NCBI GenBank assembly: GCA_963721105.1 | Contig: CAVRHY010000018.1 | Span: 62,001-126,000, forward strand | Direction of reading: 5' to 3' | Length of the DNA: 64,000 nt | Source: Thermohalobaculum sp963721105 | GTDB lineage: Bacteria; Pseudomonadota; Alphaproteobacteria; Rhodobacterales; Rhodobacteraceae | Shown: piece by piece, positions 1 to 8,343 of the stretch | How the letters are laid out: each line of letters starts with the position of its first letter | Position numbering within the stretch: the stretch's first letter is position 1 | The notes under the pieces: model-generated | The model's input: the letters and a program-made list of their open reading frames with translations, nothing else | What the model was told of the DNA's origin: nothing | The model's database searches: none | Program-made: the position numbers and the translations under genes

Positions 1-254
1 GAAATCCGGTCCTTGGCCGTCAGGATCACGATCGGCACCAGGTCGCCCTCTGCCCGCCGCCGCGCCATGAAGTTGAGCCCGCTGCCGTCCGGCAGCTTCA
101 GGTCGAGGAGCACGAGGTCGAAAGCCACCGCGCTCGCGACGGCCAAGGCATCGTCCAGGTTGGTCGTCCAGTCGACGACATGGCCGTCCGCCGCGATCTG
201 GTCGCGAACCGCCTCTCCAAGGACATTGTCGTCCTCGACCAGGAGCACCCTCAT
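1..254 (-). CDS. Response regulator receiver domain, 3'-truncated by window edge
   Basis: The reverse strand encodes the N-terminal part of a two-component response regulator. It starts with MRVLLVEDD, which carries the acidic pair that binds Mg2+, and the phospho-acceptor Asp lies in FDLVLLDLKLPDG about 50 residues in. The VILTAKD segment that follows matches the conserved Thr/Ser region of the fold. The gene runs off the window at base 1, so the output domain is not visible; OmpR-type is the usual partner of this receiver style but is not shown here. The ATG is at 254. Bases 255-446 upstream look intergenic. Confidence 0.85.
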   Translation of the reverse strand, partial: MRVLLVEDDNVLGEAVRDQIAADGHVVDWTTNLDDALAVASAVAFDLVLLDLKLPDGSGLNFMARRRAEGDLVPIVILTAKDRI

Positions 255-446
255 CGAACGCGTTCCATCCTGTGCCGCGGCCGCCCGGCCCTCCGAAAAA
301 CCCTGTTACGCGCCGCCGCTGGCACCGTGCATGGAGCCGCCCGTCCTTGCAGTTCGGCGAACGGCGTGGATTGCCGAATTTGGCCCGAACGATAACAGGA
401 GTATCGGAGCCGGCGCGACCGGAAACCTGCTATCCGTCGGTCCGCC

Positions 447-498
447 TGTCCAGCGACATTCGGAACTGGCCCGGGGGCGACACGAAGAACTGGCCCCC
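447..498 (+). repeat. IS21 terminal inverted repeat, istB-side end
   Basis: This 52-bp end begins TGTCCAGCGACA and ends CTGGCCCCC. It pairs with the inverted copy at 2626-2677, with 38 of 52 identities counted by hand. The internal doubled CGACA...CTGGCCC motif marks it as an IS21 end. Confidence 0.8.
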
Positions 499-499
499 T

Positions 500-1297
500 T
501 CAGCTCGATGCAGTTTCTGTTTCGGGTGCCGCAGCGGGCTTCTGCAGGCGCCCGCTGCGGCGTTTCTCGCGCAGCCGATAGCTGTCGCCGCGGATCGTGA
601 TCACGTGGCTGTGGTGGAGCAGGCGATCGAGGATCGCGGTGGCGACCACCGGGTCGCCGAAGACGCTGCCCCACTCGCCGACGGCCCGGTTCGAGGTGAT
701 CAGCATCGCGCCCCGTTCATAGCGGCGGCTGACGAGTTGGAAGAAGAGATGTGCGGCGTCGGGTTCGAGCGGCAGGTAGCCGAGCTCGTCGACGATCAGG
801 AGCTTCGGCTTGGCGAAGTGCGTCAGCCGCTCCTCGAGGCGGCCGTCCGCCTGCGCCTTGGCCAGGTTGGCGACCGGCTCCATCGCCCCGGTGAAGAGCA
901 CCGTATAGCCGGCGACGATCGCTGCGCGGCCGAGCGCCACCGCCAGGTGCGTCTTGCCCACGCCCGGCGGACCGAGCAGCAGGAGCGCGTCGCCGTTGGC
1001 GATGAAGCGCCCGGTCGCGAGGTCGCGGATCTGCGCCTTGTCGACCGAGGGCTGGGCAGCGAAGCCGAAGCCGGTCAGGTCCCGCACGAACGGGAACTTC
1101 GCCAGACCGAAGCTCATGTCGACGCGACGCTGGTCCTTGCGCGCGATCTCGCGTTCGCAGAGGAACGCCAGCGCATCGCGCAGCGTCATCTCCGAGCGGG
1201 CGGCCTCGTCGAGGAGCGTGTCGAGCTGATCCCGGACAGCGGTCAGCTTCAGCCGCGTGAGCATCCGGTCGAGTTCGGTCTGCATCTCGGCGCCCAT
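500..1297 (-). CDS. istB: IS21 helper ATPase IstB
   Basis: This 265-residue AAA+ ATPase stimulates the IS21 transposase IstA at DNA ends. The N-terminal third is the helical IstB domain (LTRLKLTAVRDQLD). Walker A is LLGPPGVGKTHLA at about residues 108-120, and Walker B is LLIVDELGYLPL at about 170-180. A sensor-type LITSNR follows, and then HVITIRGDSYRLR near the C terminus, typical of IstB. The ATG at 1297 shares one base with the istA stop, so the two are translationally coupled. The reading frame is intact and the length is normal for the family (250-265). Confidence 0.92.
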   Translation of the reverse strand: MGAEMQTELDRMLTRLKLTAVRDQLDTLLDEAARSEMTLRDALAFLCEREIARKDQRRVDMSFGLAKFPFVRDLTGFGFAAQPSVDKAQIRDLATGRFIANGDALLLLGPPGVGKTHLAVALGRAAIVAGYTVLFTGAMEPVANLAKAQADGRLEERLTHFAKPKLLIVDELGYLPLEPDAAHLFFQLVSRRYERGAMLITSNRAVGEWGSVFGDPVVATAILDRLLHHSHVITIRGDSYRLREKRRSGRLQKPAAAPETETASS

Positions 1298-2600
1298 CAC
1301 CAGGCTCCCCCGGCCACGGCCTCGTATTCGGCCAGCGGGCGCAGCAGCGTCGGCATCACGCTCGGCGCATCGTCCGCCGCGGCACCTCCCCGGATCACAC
1401 GGCCCGCGGCGCCGGCGACCCCATCGAAGTGGGCGCGGTCGATGATGCGTCCACGGCGGCCGGCGCTGCGCTGGTGGCGCGCCACCTCGATGCCGGCATC
1501 GGTGATCCGCACCGTCTCGGTCGTGACCAGCACCCGGACATGCTCGCCGATCAGGCGCCAAGGAACCGAATAGGCGTTGGTATCGAGCTCCACCGCGCAA
1601 TCGGGCCCGACGCGCCGGCTCAGCTCGCGCGTCGCCGGGAACGGTCCGCATCGCGGCAGGGGCTTCAGCTTCCCGGCCTCGTCGCGGGCAAATCGCAACA
1701 CCGGAGCCTCGCCGGTCGTGCCGTGCACCCGCTGGTCGGCGATCTCCCGCGTCCAGCGCGCCAGATGGGCCTCGAGTGCCTCGAAGGTCTCGAAGCGGCG
1801 GCCGGCGACGGCATTGCGCTTCACGTAGCCGACGCCACGCTCGTCCTTTCCCTTGGTCCGCGGCCGATAAGGCGCGCAGGCCTGGACCCGGAAGCCCCAG
1901 TGCCGCGCGAAGGCATGCAGCTTCGGGTTCAGCACCACCTCGCGGCTGGCCACGTCGTGGCTCAGGATCAGCGCGCGGGCGTTATCGAGCAGCACCTCCG
2001 CCGGGACGCCGCCGAAGGCTGCGAAGGCGCTCTCCATCCCCGCGAACCAATGCTCCTGCCGCTCGCCGGGAAACGCCCGCACGTGGATTCGCCGCGAGTA
2101 GCCGAGCGTCGCCACGAAGAACGACACCAGCCGCAGCGCGCCGTCGATCTCGACCCGCCGTTGACCGAAATCGATCTGCAACTGCTCGCCCGGCCGGGTC
2201 TCGAAGCGCACCGTCGCCCGCGCCTCGGCGCGCAACGCCTGGCGCAGGTGAACAACCGCCCGCTCCACCGTGCGCAGGCTCACAATGACGCCCTTCTCGC
2301 GGGCAAGCTCCTGGCGCACCACGTCGGCGTTGCCACCATGACGGCGGAAGCGCTCATCGAGCCAGACTTCCAACCCGTCCAGGGCCTTCGGGCGCGGAGG
2401 CGGCGACGGTCTGCGCCATTCGCCCTCCCTCAGCCAACGCCGAGCCGTCGTCCGCGAGCACCCGAGCTCCGCCGCAATCCGACGTGCCCCCAGCCAAGCG
2501 CCTTCAGCTTCAGCATGGCCGACACATCGTCCGGCTCCAGCATCTCGTCCCTCCGCAGACCCCCGGTCCGCGGCAGCGTCGTCGTCGTCAACATGGTCAT
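1297..2600 (-). pseudogene. istA: IS21 transposase IstA, frameshifted near its N terminus
   Basis: IstA is the DDE transposase of IS21. An upstream frame begins at ATG 2600, behind a GAGAGGAGGG ribosome site. It encodes the first part of the helix-turn-helix, ending KLKALGWG. At a run of five G (about 2486-2490) the homologous sequence continues in another frame as ARRIAAELGCSRTTARRW, followed by the rve catalytic core (QIDFG near the first Asp; LLDNARAL near the second) to the stop at 1297. One missing base explains the break. The downstream part alone is open from 2373 (TTG), which would lack the DNA-binding head. Either the element is inactive or one base was lost in sequencing. Confidence 0.8.
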
Positions 2601-2613
2601 CCAGACCCTCCTC

Positions 2614-3564
2614 TCAGCTCACCGAGGGGGCCAGATCCTCATGTCGCCAGAGGGCCAGTTTGTCGTGTCGACTGACAGACTGCGCCGGGAAGTCGAGGAT
2701 GTTGCGGATCTCGGCGGCCCGGAAGGAATAGATCGACTGCGCGTCGTCGCCGACGACGGTTAGCCCGCTGCCGTCCGGCTTGAGCCGCGTCAGGATGGCG
2801 GCCTGCAACCGGTTCGTGTCCTGGTACTCGTCGATCAGCACGTGGTCGAAGCGGGCGCCGAGGTCGGCGGCGAACCCGGCATCGGCCACCATCTCTGCCC
2901 AGTAGAGCAGCAGATCGTCGTAGTCGAGAACGTTGCTCTCCTGCTTCGCCTCGACATAGGCGCCGAAGAGCTCCTTCAGTTCCACGCTCCAACCGGCGCA
3001 CCAGGGGAACGAGGTCTCCAGCACCTCCTGGACCTGTGCCTGGGCACTGACCACGCGAGAATAGATCGCAAGGCAGGTGCCGCCCATGGGGAACCGCGCC
3101 TCGGTCTTCGAGAAGCCGAGCCGATACCGGACGAGGCTCATCAGGTCGGCGGAGTTGGTGCGGTCGTGGATCGTGAACTCGGGATCGATGCCGATCGCCG
3201 GCGCGTATTCTCGCAGCAATCGTGCGCCGACGGCGTGGAACGTGCCGGCCCAGACCAGGCCTCCTGCCAGCACAGCCGCCTTGTCGCCGAGCGCCCGCGC
3301 CGAGACGTGTTGGACGCGCCGGACGAGTTCCCCCGCCGCGCGGCGCGAGAACGTCATCAGCAGGATACGACCGGGGTCGGCGCCCCGCAGGACCAGATGC
3401 GCGACCCGATGCACGAGCGTCCTCGTCTTGCCCGAACCGGCTCCGGCGATGACGAGGAGCGGCCCTGATGGCGCGCCATCGCCGTGCAGCACCGCGCTGC
3501 GCTGGGCCGGGTTGAGGCCGCTCATGTAGTCCGGTTCTGATGGGCCATCGCGAACGTCGAGCAT
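2614..3564 (-). pseudogene. UvrD/Rep-type superfamily 1 helicase, truncated by IS21
   Basis: The N-terminal part of an SF1A DNA helicase. From ATG 3564 it shows the Q-motif region (GLNPAQRSAV), Walker A GAGSGKTRT, motif Ia (LMTFSRRAAGEL), motif II VLIDEYQDTN and motif III VVGDDAQSIYSFRAA. The family sequence stops at ILDFPAQ, exactly where the IS21 end begins (2677). About 20 foreign residues read from the IS follow before the stop at 2614. Motifs IV-VI are absent, so the product cannot be an active helicase. No continuation of the gene is found beyond the IS at 1-446, which suggests a deletion or rearrangement. Upstream starts to 3651 are open but not family-like. Confidence 0.8.
2626..2677 (-). 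repeat. IS21 terminal inverted repeat, istA-side end
   Basis: Read on the reverse strand it begins TGTCAGTCGACACG and ends CTGGCCCCC, mirroring 447-498. Its outer base at 2677 is where the helicase reading frame passes into IS sequence. Confidence 0.8.
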
Positions 3565-3637
3565 CTGCAGAAGAAACGCTGTTTCTGGTTTGTTCGCAAC
3601 CCTCGTTCGACAAATCGCAAGCTGGCCTTGGCAGGCA

Positions 3638-4143
3638 CTATGGGCGCCCAAGGTACGGCTGGCGCTTCCACACCACCGGAAACCCCTTCATCATCGCCGA
3701 CAGCGTCAACCTCTCCGGCTGTCGTCCGTTCAGGATTGCCTCGACGATCTCCGGCCACAACAGCGTCAGCCGGAGACGCGGCAGAGATAGGACCGGTCGA
3801 TCTTCTCGGCCGCGGCGATTTCGGTGATGCTGGTGCACTCCCCGCTCTCCAGCAGACGCTGCCAGCGGTGCGCTCGGGCGAGCGCCTTCACGAGCGCGCA
3901 GGCGACGTGCGGCCGCGGACGGTGAGTTTCGCCATCGGGCGTGATCACCAGCTTCCGGCCACCACGCTTGCGGACGGCGAACGGAACGCGGACCGACAGC
4001 GTCGAGGGGACTGGCCGGTTCACAGCCGGCACCGAGTAGTCGTTGGTCTTGTAGCTTCTTGCCCGGCCATGGGCGCAGACGGCGCTCCGCTCGGGCTCCG
4101 TCAGCGCTCCTTCAGCGCGAAGACTATCTGCTCTTCGCTGCAT
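3638..4143 (-). pseudogene. Small HTH protein of recombinase-associated family, frameshifted
   Basis: Two reverse-strand frames together make one protein of about 165 residues. The first (4143 down to about 3775) has GGRKLVITPDG, then ALARAHRWQRLLESGE and ITEIAAAEKIDRSYLCRV. The second continues LRLTLLWPEIVEAILNGRQ and MMKGFPVVWKRQ to 3638. This order, with an IAEAEKI-type helix-turn-helix followed by an APDIVEAILDGRQP-like block, is one I recognise from small proteins encoded beside serine site-specific recombinases in alphaproteobacteria; I know no assigned function. One base appears lost near 3775, at GTC TCC. No recombinase is present here, so this is probably the remnant of a lost integrative element. 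Confidence 0.6.
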
Positions 4144-4179
4144 CGGTTCCGCTTCATGGAACCCCTGCTTCTCCTCGGA

Positions 4180-4372
4180 TTAGAGCGCCCGGAGACTTTC
4201 GCTAGACCGGATTGAATTCGGGGGGCGGGACCACGCGCTCTCGGACATCCTGTTCAGCGGGTCTCTCGCGGGCCAGGTGAGCGGGCCCGGCATTCGGACC
4301 TCCGACTCGGGCGGACGCGAGCCCGGCGCCGAGTGCGGGCGGATCGCGTTGTAGTGCTGGACTGGATCAAGC
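4180..4372 (-). pseudogene. Transposase C-terminal remnant (integrase-core type)
   Basis: On the reverse strand an open stretch reads VQHYNAIRPHSAPGSRPPES and runs to a TAA at 4180. The phrase YNxxRPHSxxGxRPPxPE is the hallmark tail of IS3-type and related DDE transposases. There is no start codon and no catalytic core upstream, so only the last 60 or so codons remain. It sits between the recombinase-associated pseudogene and the ClC channel gene and marks the right edge of the decayed mobile island. Confidence 0.6.
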
Positions 4373-4393
4373 GGTCAGCTCGAACGGCGGCCT

Positions 4394-6211
4394 TCAGGCG
4401 TAGTGGTTACGCACCACCGCCTGGGCAATCTGGTGCTCGGCGATGATGCCGACGATGTCCTCGGGCCGCGGCACGCGGGCATCCGTGCGCACGACGACCG
4501 CGAAACTGCGGTTCCGCTTGCTCATGCGGCCGATGATCGTGTTCAGCACGCTGTTTTCGGGCGCGACGACGAAGTCGGTCGACATCAGCGAGCGCAGCGT
4601 CTGCGAGCTGAACTGGTCTGGCGCATAGGGCGCCGCGCCCAGCCGGACGATACCGGCGATGCGCGGCCCGTCATGGACGATGATCTGAGCTTCCGGGTTC
4701 TCGGCGGCGGCCTTCAGCGCCTCCGGCACCGGGGTGTCTACGGGCAGGCAGATGAAGCTGGTGCTCATCAGCTGCTTCGCCTGCTGCACCAGGTACATGT
4801 TGGTGTGCCGGTTGACCGGAATCGGCCGGCCGCGGCCGCGGAATTTCACGGTGTAGATGTTGTCGACGATCAGGAAGCGTCGGATCGACACCGATATGGC
4901 GACGGCCAGCACCAGCGGCACGATGACGTTGTAGTCGCGCGTCATCTCGAAGATCATGATGATCGCGGTCATCGTCGCGCCGGTCGAGCCGCCGACAACC
5001 GCGCCCATGCCGACCATCGCGAACTCGAAGGGCACGAACTGGTGCCCCGGGAACAGCGCCTGCCCGGCGAAGCCGACGGCGCCGCCCAGCGTCGCGCCCA
5101 GGAACAGCGACGGCGAGAACACGCCACCCGAGGCGCCGCAGCTGAGGCTGAGGCAGGTCGCGACCAGCTTCGCGATGAACAGCAGCAGCAGCAGCCCGAC
5201 GCCGGTGATGCCGTTCGTCAGCACGCTCTGGATCGTCGCGTAGCCGACGCCGTAGGTGTGGTAGGCGCCGGTGTTGATCAGCAGCAGATAGCCGATGGCG
5301 CCGACCAGCGTCATGCCGACGACGTTCTTCAGGTACTCGTGGCCCGGCAGGTCGCGGATCCGGTCCTCCATCAGCGCGAGAACCCGGACGAACAGCCACG
5401 AGGCTGCGCCCGCGAGCACGCCGAGGACGGCATAGCCGCCAAGCTCGACCAGGTCGACCGCCGCTGTCGTCTGCGCCGTCGCACCCGGGATGACGAAGGC
5501 CGGCTCGAGTCCGAAGGCGACGTGGCCGATATAGGTCGCGGTCGCGGTCGCCACGACGACGGGCAGCAGTGTCCGGCTGGAGACCTCGGGCAGCAGGATC
5601 TCGGAGGCGAACAGGACGCCCCCGAGCGGCGTGTTGAAGGTCGCCGCGATGCCGGCGCCGGCGCCGGCCGACAGCAGCGTGATCTTCTGCCAGCGCGCCA
5701 GGTTCAACCAGCGCGCGATCGTCGAGCCGAAGGACGAGCCGATCTGGATGATCGGCCCCTCGCGCCCGACCGAGGCGCCGGTGCCGATCGAGATGCTGGA
5801 GGCCAGCGTCTTGATGATCGCGACGATGCCACGGACGTTCCCGGCGTTGTGGTAGACGGCGTACATGACCTCCGGCACGCCGTGGCCCTTGGCCTCGGGC
5901 GCGAAGTTGCGCACCAGCCAGACGACGACGACCCCACCGAGCACGGGTACCAGAATGATGAACGGACCGAGATAGCTGGGCGGGTCCTGGACGTTAGCGT
6001 CGTAGTAGAAGCTGAAGACGCCGTAGAAGGTGACGTTGTGGACGATCGAGATCATCGCCCGAAAGACCACCGCGCCGCCGGCGGCGACGATCCCGACCGC
6101 CAGCGCGAGAAGGCAGACCACCGACAGCGGCAGGACGCGCTCGTCCTTCTCCGGCACTGGTTGCGGCTGGGTCGCCTGGGGCGGGCGCGTCGCGGCGGCG
6201 GTGTCTGACAT
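4394..6211 (-). CDS. ClC-family chloride channel/antiporter with CBS domains
   Basis: A 605-residue inner-membrane ClC protein moving Cl- (and probably H+) across the membrane. The three ion-pathway motifs are present: AKGHGVPEVMY (GxGxP), VGREGPIIQIG (GxEGP, with the gating Glu that in CLC-ec1 supports H+ exchange) and GGVFSPSLFLG (GxFxP). About a dozen hydrophobic segments span residues 25-430. Two CBS-like segments follow at about 460-600 (MSTSFICLPVDTPVPEAL; LMSTDFVVAPENSVL), which would sense nucleotides. The N terminus is Pro/Gln-rich and cytoplasmic. The ATG at 6211 is the natural start. No operon partner is apparent. Confidence 0.92.
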   Translation of the reverse strand: MSDTAAATRPPQATQPQPVPEKDERVLPLSVVCLLALAVGIVAAGGAVVFRAMISIVHNVTFYGVFSFYYDANVQDPPSYLGPFIILVPVLGGVVVVWLVRNFAPEAKGHGVPEVMYAVYHNAGNVRGIVAIIKTLASSISIGTGASVGREGPIIQIGSSFGSTIARWLNLARWQKITLLSAGAGAGIAATFNTPLGGVLFASEILLPEVSSRTLLPVVVATATATYIGHVAFGLEPAFVIPGATAQTTAAVDLVELGGYAVLGVLAGAASWLFVRVLALMEDRIRDLPGHEYLKNVVGMTLVGAIGYLLLINTGAYHTYGVGYATIQSVLTNGITGVGLLLLLFIAKLVATCLSLSCGASGGVFSPSLFLGATLGGAVGFAGQALFPGHQFVPFEFAMVGMGAVVGGSTGATMTAIIMIFEMTRDYNVIVPLVLAVAISVSIRRFLIVDNIYTVKFRGRGRPIPVNRHTNMYLVQQAKQLMSTSFICLPVDTPVPEALKAAAENPEAQIIVHDGPRIAGIVRLGAAPYAPDQFSSQTLRSLMSTDFVVAPENSVLNTIIGRMSKRNRSFAVVVRTDARVPRPEDIVGIIAEHQIAQAVVRNHYA

Positions 6212-6461
6212 GGGGTGCGGCTGGTCTCCCGGTCTTCCGGCGCGGGTGGCGCGATGGGCGAAGATCGCGGCGAGTGGAAGGAGCCAGCCGCAAGAGGTCG
6301 AACCCGAAGGGATTTCGCCCGACCGTGTGCATCCGAAGGGACCGCCGCGTCAAGGGGCGTGGGATTGCGGCGCCGGGAAAGCGCTCACGTGATGGGCCCC
6401 GGCGCCCCGGAATTCCGGCCGACATGCCGACAGCAGGCCCGGCGCGCGGCAGAGGCGACGC

Positions 6462-6761
6462 TCAGGCCGGGCTTCTGGACCGTGGCTTCGCCGGCAGGGC
6501 GACGCGTCGACACTTTGCCGGCGGCTGCGCGCTGTCCCTGCCTGCCCTGCCCAACTTGTCGCCCGCCAGCCGGCGCACCGAGCCGGCGACGCGGTCTGCG
6601 CAGTCCCGGATCCCGGCCAGCAGGAACCGCGTCTCGGTATCCAGCCGGGCACCATTGGCGAGCAGGTATTCCTCGATCGTGTAGGCAAGGTTGTCGAGAG
6701 GGATCTGGACGTCGGAAACGACAGTGGCCAGCCGTTTGTCGACCTTTCTATCTCCGCTCAC
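6462..6761 (-). CDS. Small hypothetical protein
   Basis: I do not recognise this 99-residue protein. The start is chosen as GTG 6761 because AGGAG lies seven bases upstream. The frame is open further back to 6863, but without a better ribosome site. The centre (VQIPLDNLAYTIEEYLLANG, then ARLDTETRFLLAGIRDCADR) looks like genuine helical protein, while the last 30 residues are Arg/Pro/Ala-rich. An unusually A+T-rich stretch at about 6840-6950 lies upstream and could hold its promoter. It could also be a regulator-like helical bundle; no function is assigned. Confidence 0.45.
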   Translation of the reverse strand: MSGDRKVDKRLATVVSDVQIPLDNLAYTIEEYLLANGARLDTETRFLLAGIRDCADRVAGSVRRLAGDKLGRAGRDSAQPPAKCRRVALPAKPRSRSPA

Positions 6762-7005
6762 CTGTCCGCTCCTGAGTTTGCGCCCTGCCGGGGCGCCTCC
6801 GGTCATGCCGGCCGACACCCACAAAGTGCCCTTCGGACGGTTAATAGAAGGTAAATACACCACGCGGATAAGTTGAAAGTGATAATCGCGTATAAATAAT
6901 TTTTCTGGCTTTTAAAGGATTTACCTCACGCTCGCGTGATTTAGAGACGATGGTCCAACTTGCTGCATTCTGCCCAGGAAACGCCCTATCCGGGGCTCCA
7001 CCGGC

Positions 7006-7749
7006 TCAGCCGGTCACCTCCGACTCGGGCAGGGCAGGCCGGCGCGGGGCGGTGATCGCGCGCGCCGGCCCGATCGCCTCCGCGGCAAAGGCGCGCAACG
7101 CCGCCGGCCGGTCCTCGATGCGCCGGCCGAGCGCGTGCAGCGCCGGCCAGCCGTCGAGCGAGGGGATAGGCGCGGTGCCGCCCGGGTAGAGCTGCGCCCA
7201 GCGCAAGAGGGCTGCCAGATAGAGGTCGGCGACCGTCGGCCCCGTGCCGACCAGCCAGCCAGCCGCCAACTGGCTCTCCACCATGTCCAGGTGTCCGCGC
7301 AGCCGCCGCGCCAGCCCGGCCAGCAGCGGGCCCTTCGCCTCGGGCGCATCGACATACCGTCCGGCATGAAAACCGGCGCGCTGCTCGGCATGGACGGTGT
7401 TCGACAGGTAGAACAGCCATTTCAGCGTGGCGGCCCGGGCGACGCGGTCATTCGCCGGCGGCCCGTCCGGGCCCAGCAGCCCCTGCCGCTCGGCCAGGTG
7501 CCAGAGGATCGCGCCGGTCTCGAACAGCACAAGCCCGTCATCCTCCAGGACCGGGATCAGGCCCTGCGGGTTCAGCGCCAGATAGCCGGGGCCGCGGTGT
7601 TCGCCGCGGCCCCGGTCGACGCGCACGGCCTCGTAGGGTAGGCCGAACTCCTCCAGCACGAGCCGGACCGCTAGGTTGGCGCTGTCCGGCGACCAGTGCA
7701 GCCGGAAGGTGGAAGCCGGAGCTCCCCCGCCGGAGGCGGGCGGACTCAG
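7006..7749 (-). CDS. Glutathione S-transferase family protein
   Basis: A cytosolic GST. The thioredoxin-like N domain reads FRLHWSPDSANLAVRLVLEE, then LNPQGLIPVLEDDGLVLFET, where the cis-Pro lies in LIPVL and the glutathione-binding acidic residue in ET. The all-helical C domain includes WLVGTGPTVADLYLA, the usual N-capping box region. No ATG, GTG or TTG lies in frame between the upstream TerB-like stop and the conserved N terminus. The only candidate is a CTG at 7749 that overlaps that stop (CTGA), so the listed start is tentative. The tight coupling suggests co-transcription with the TerB-like gene. The substrate is unknown. Confidence 0.85.
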   Translation of the reverse strand: MSPPASGGGAPASTFRLHWSPDSANLAVRLVLEEFGLPYEAVRVDRGRGEHRGPGYLALNPQGLIPVLEDDGLVLFETGAILWHLAERQGLLGPDGPPANDRVARAATLKWLFYLSNTVHAEQRAGFHAGRYVDAPEAKGPLLAGLARRLRGHLDMVESQLAAGWLVGTGPTVADLYLAALLRWAQLYPGGTAPIPSLDGWPALHALGRRIEDRPAALRAFAAEAIGPARAITAPRRPALPESEVTG

Positions 7750-8183
7750 GCGGTCTCTCTCGGCTGAACGCGCTGGTGACGCGCCCGCGCGCCGCGCTCG
7801 ATTGCCGCCGAGGTCAGCCGGTCGACGCCAAGATGGTGGCGCAGCTCCTCGAGCATGCGCAGCTCGGTCGTGGCGATGCGCAGGTCGGCCGCGGCCACGT
7901 CGCAGGCCAGCGCATAGGCCGTCTCGCGCAGATGCTCGGGCAGCGCCTCCTCGATCAGGCCGAACAGCGCGTCCAGCCCGTCCTCCTCCTGGAACAGGTC
8001 CGAGACGATGGCGCCGACCTGGCTGATCCGGTCGGTGTCGTAGCCCTCGAAGACCGGCAGCACCTGGACGATGGCCGTGATCTCCTGGAACTCGGAGGGC
8101 GTCATCATCTCGTCCGCCGCCGAGGTGGCGATCATCACCGCGACCAGCGCGTCCTGCGGGTTCAGCGGCTCGGTCGTCGTCAT
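7746..8183 (-). CDS. TerB-like (tellurite resistance TerB family) protein
   Basis: A 145-residue all-helical protein starting MTTTEPLNPQDALVAVMIAT with a GGAG-type ribosome site just upstream of ATG 8183. The pattern of acidic helices (SAADEMMTPSEFQEI; VAAADLRIATTELRMLEEL) matches the TerB/DjlA metal-binding domain, in which acidic residues on paired helices bind divalent cations. The TerB name reflects the fold; involvement in tellurite resistance is not implied. The GST gene overlaps its stop, so they likely form a two-gene operon transcribed away from folE. Confidence 0.75.
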   Translation of the reverse strand: MTTTEPLNPQDALVAVMIATSAADEMMTPSEFQEITAIVQVLPVFEGYDTDRISQVGAIVSDLFQEEDGLDALFGLIEEALPEHLRETAYALACDVAAADLRIATTELRMLEELRHHLGVDRLTSAAIERGARARHQRVQPRETA

Positions 8184-8343
8184 GGCGGTCTCCGTCCTCG
8201 TGCTGCACCGCACAGTATGGTGGCGCAGGGGCCTCCACAAGGGCGGCCCCGCGCGACGCGCCCCCGGGACGCGCCGGCCGGGTTTGAAAATGCGGCGCTG
8301 CGCGAATACAAGCGGATCGACGTCACCATGGAAAGGCCGGCCG

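Larger units (their letters stand above)
447..2677 (-). mobile_element. IS21-family insertion sequence (istA-istB)
   Basis: A complete IS21-type element of about 2.23 kb lies between two imperfect 52-bp terminal inverted repeats, 447-498 and 2626-2677. By my hand alignment they match at 38 of 52 positions. Both begin TGTC, and each holds two spaced copies of a CGACA...CTGGCCC unit, as expected for the multiple transposase-binding sites of IS21 ends. istA and istB lie inside on the reverse strand and overlap by one base. No flanking target duplication is visible, and istA carries a frameshift. The element truncates the helicase gene to its right. Confidence 0.85.

Noticed and set aside
2481..2516. 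Programmed -1 frameshifting in istA
   Set aside because: IS21 transposases are not known to need frameshifting, and no slippery heptamer with downstream structure is evident; a lost base is simpler.
439..2685. Target-site duplication flanking IS21
   Set aside because: Bases left of 447 (TCCGCC) and right of 2677 (GACTGC) do not match at any offset I tried within eight bases.
1429..2763. A 444-codon forward frame opposite istA
   Set aside because: An antisense shadow of the transposase, with no recognisable domains.
4403..6208. A 601-codon forward-strand frame opposite the ClC channel
   Set aside because: Its low-complexity Asp/Arg/His composition mirrors the membrane protein on the other strand; it is a shadow.
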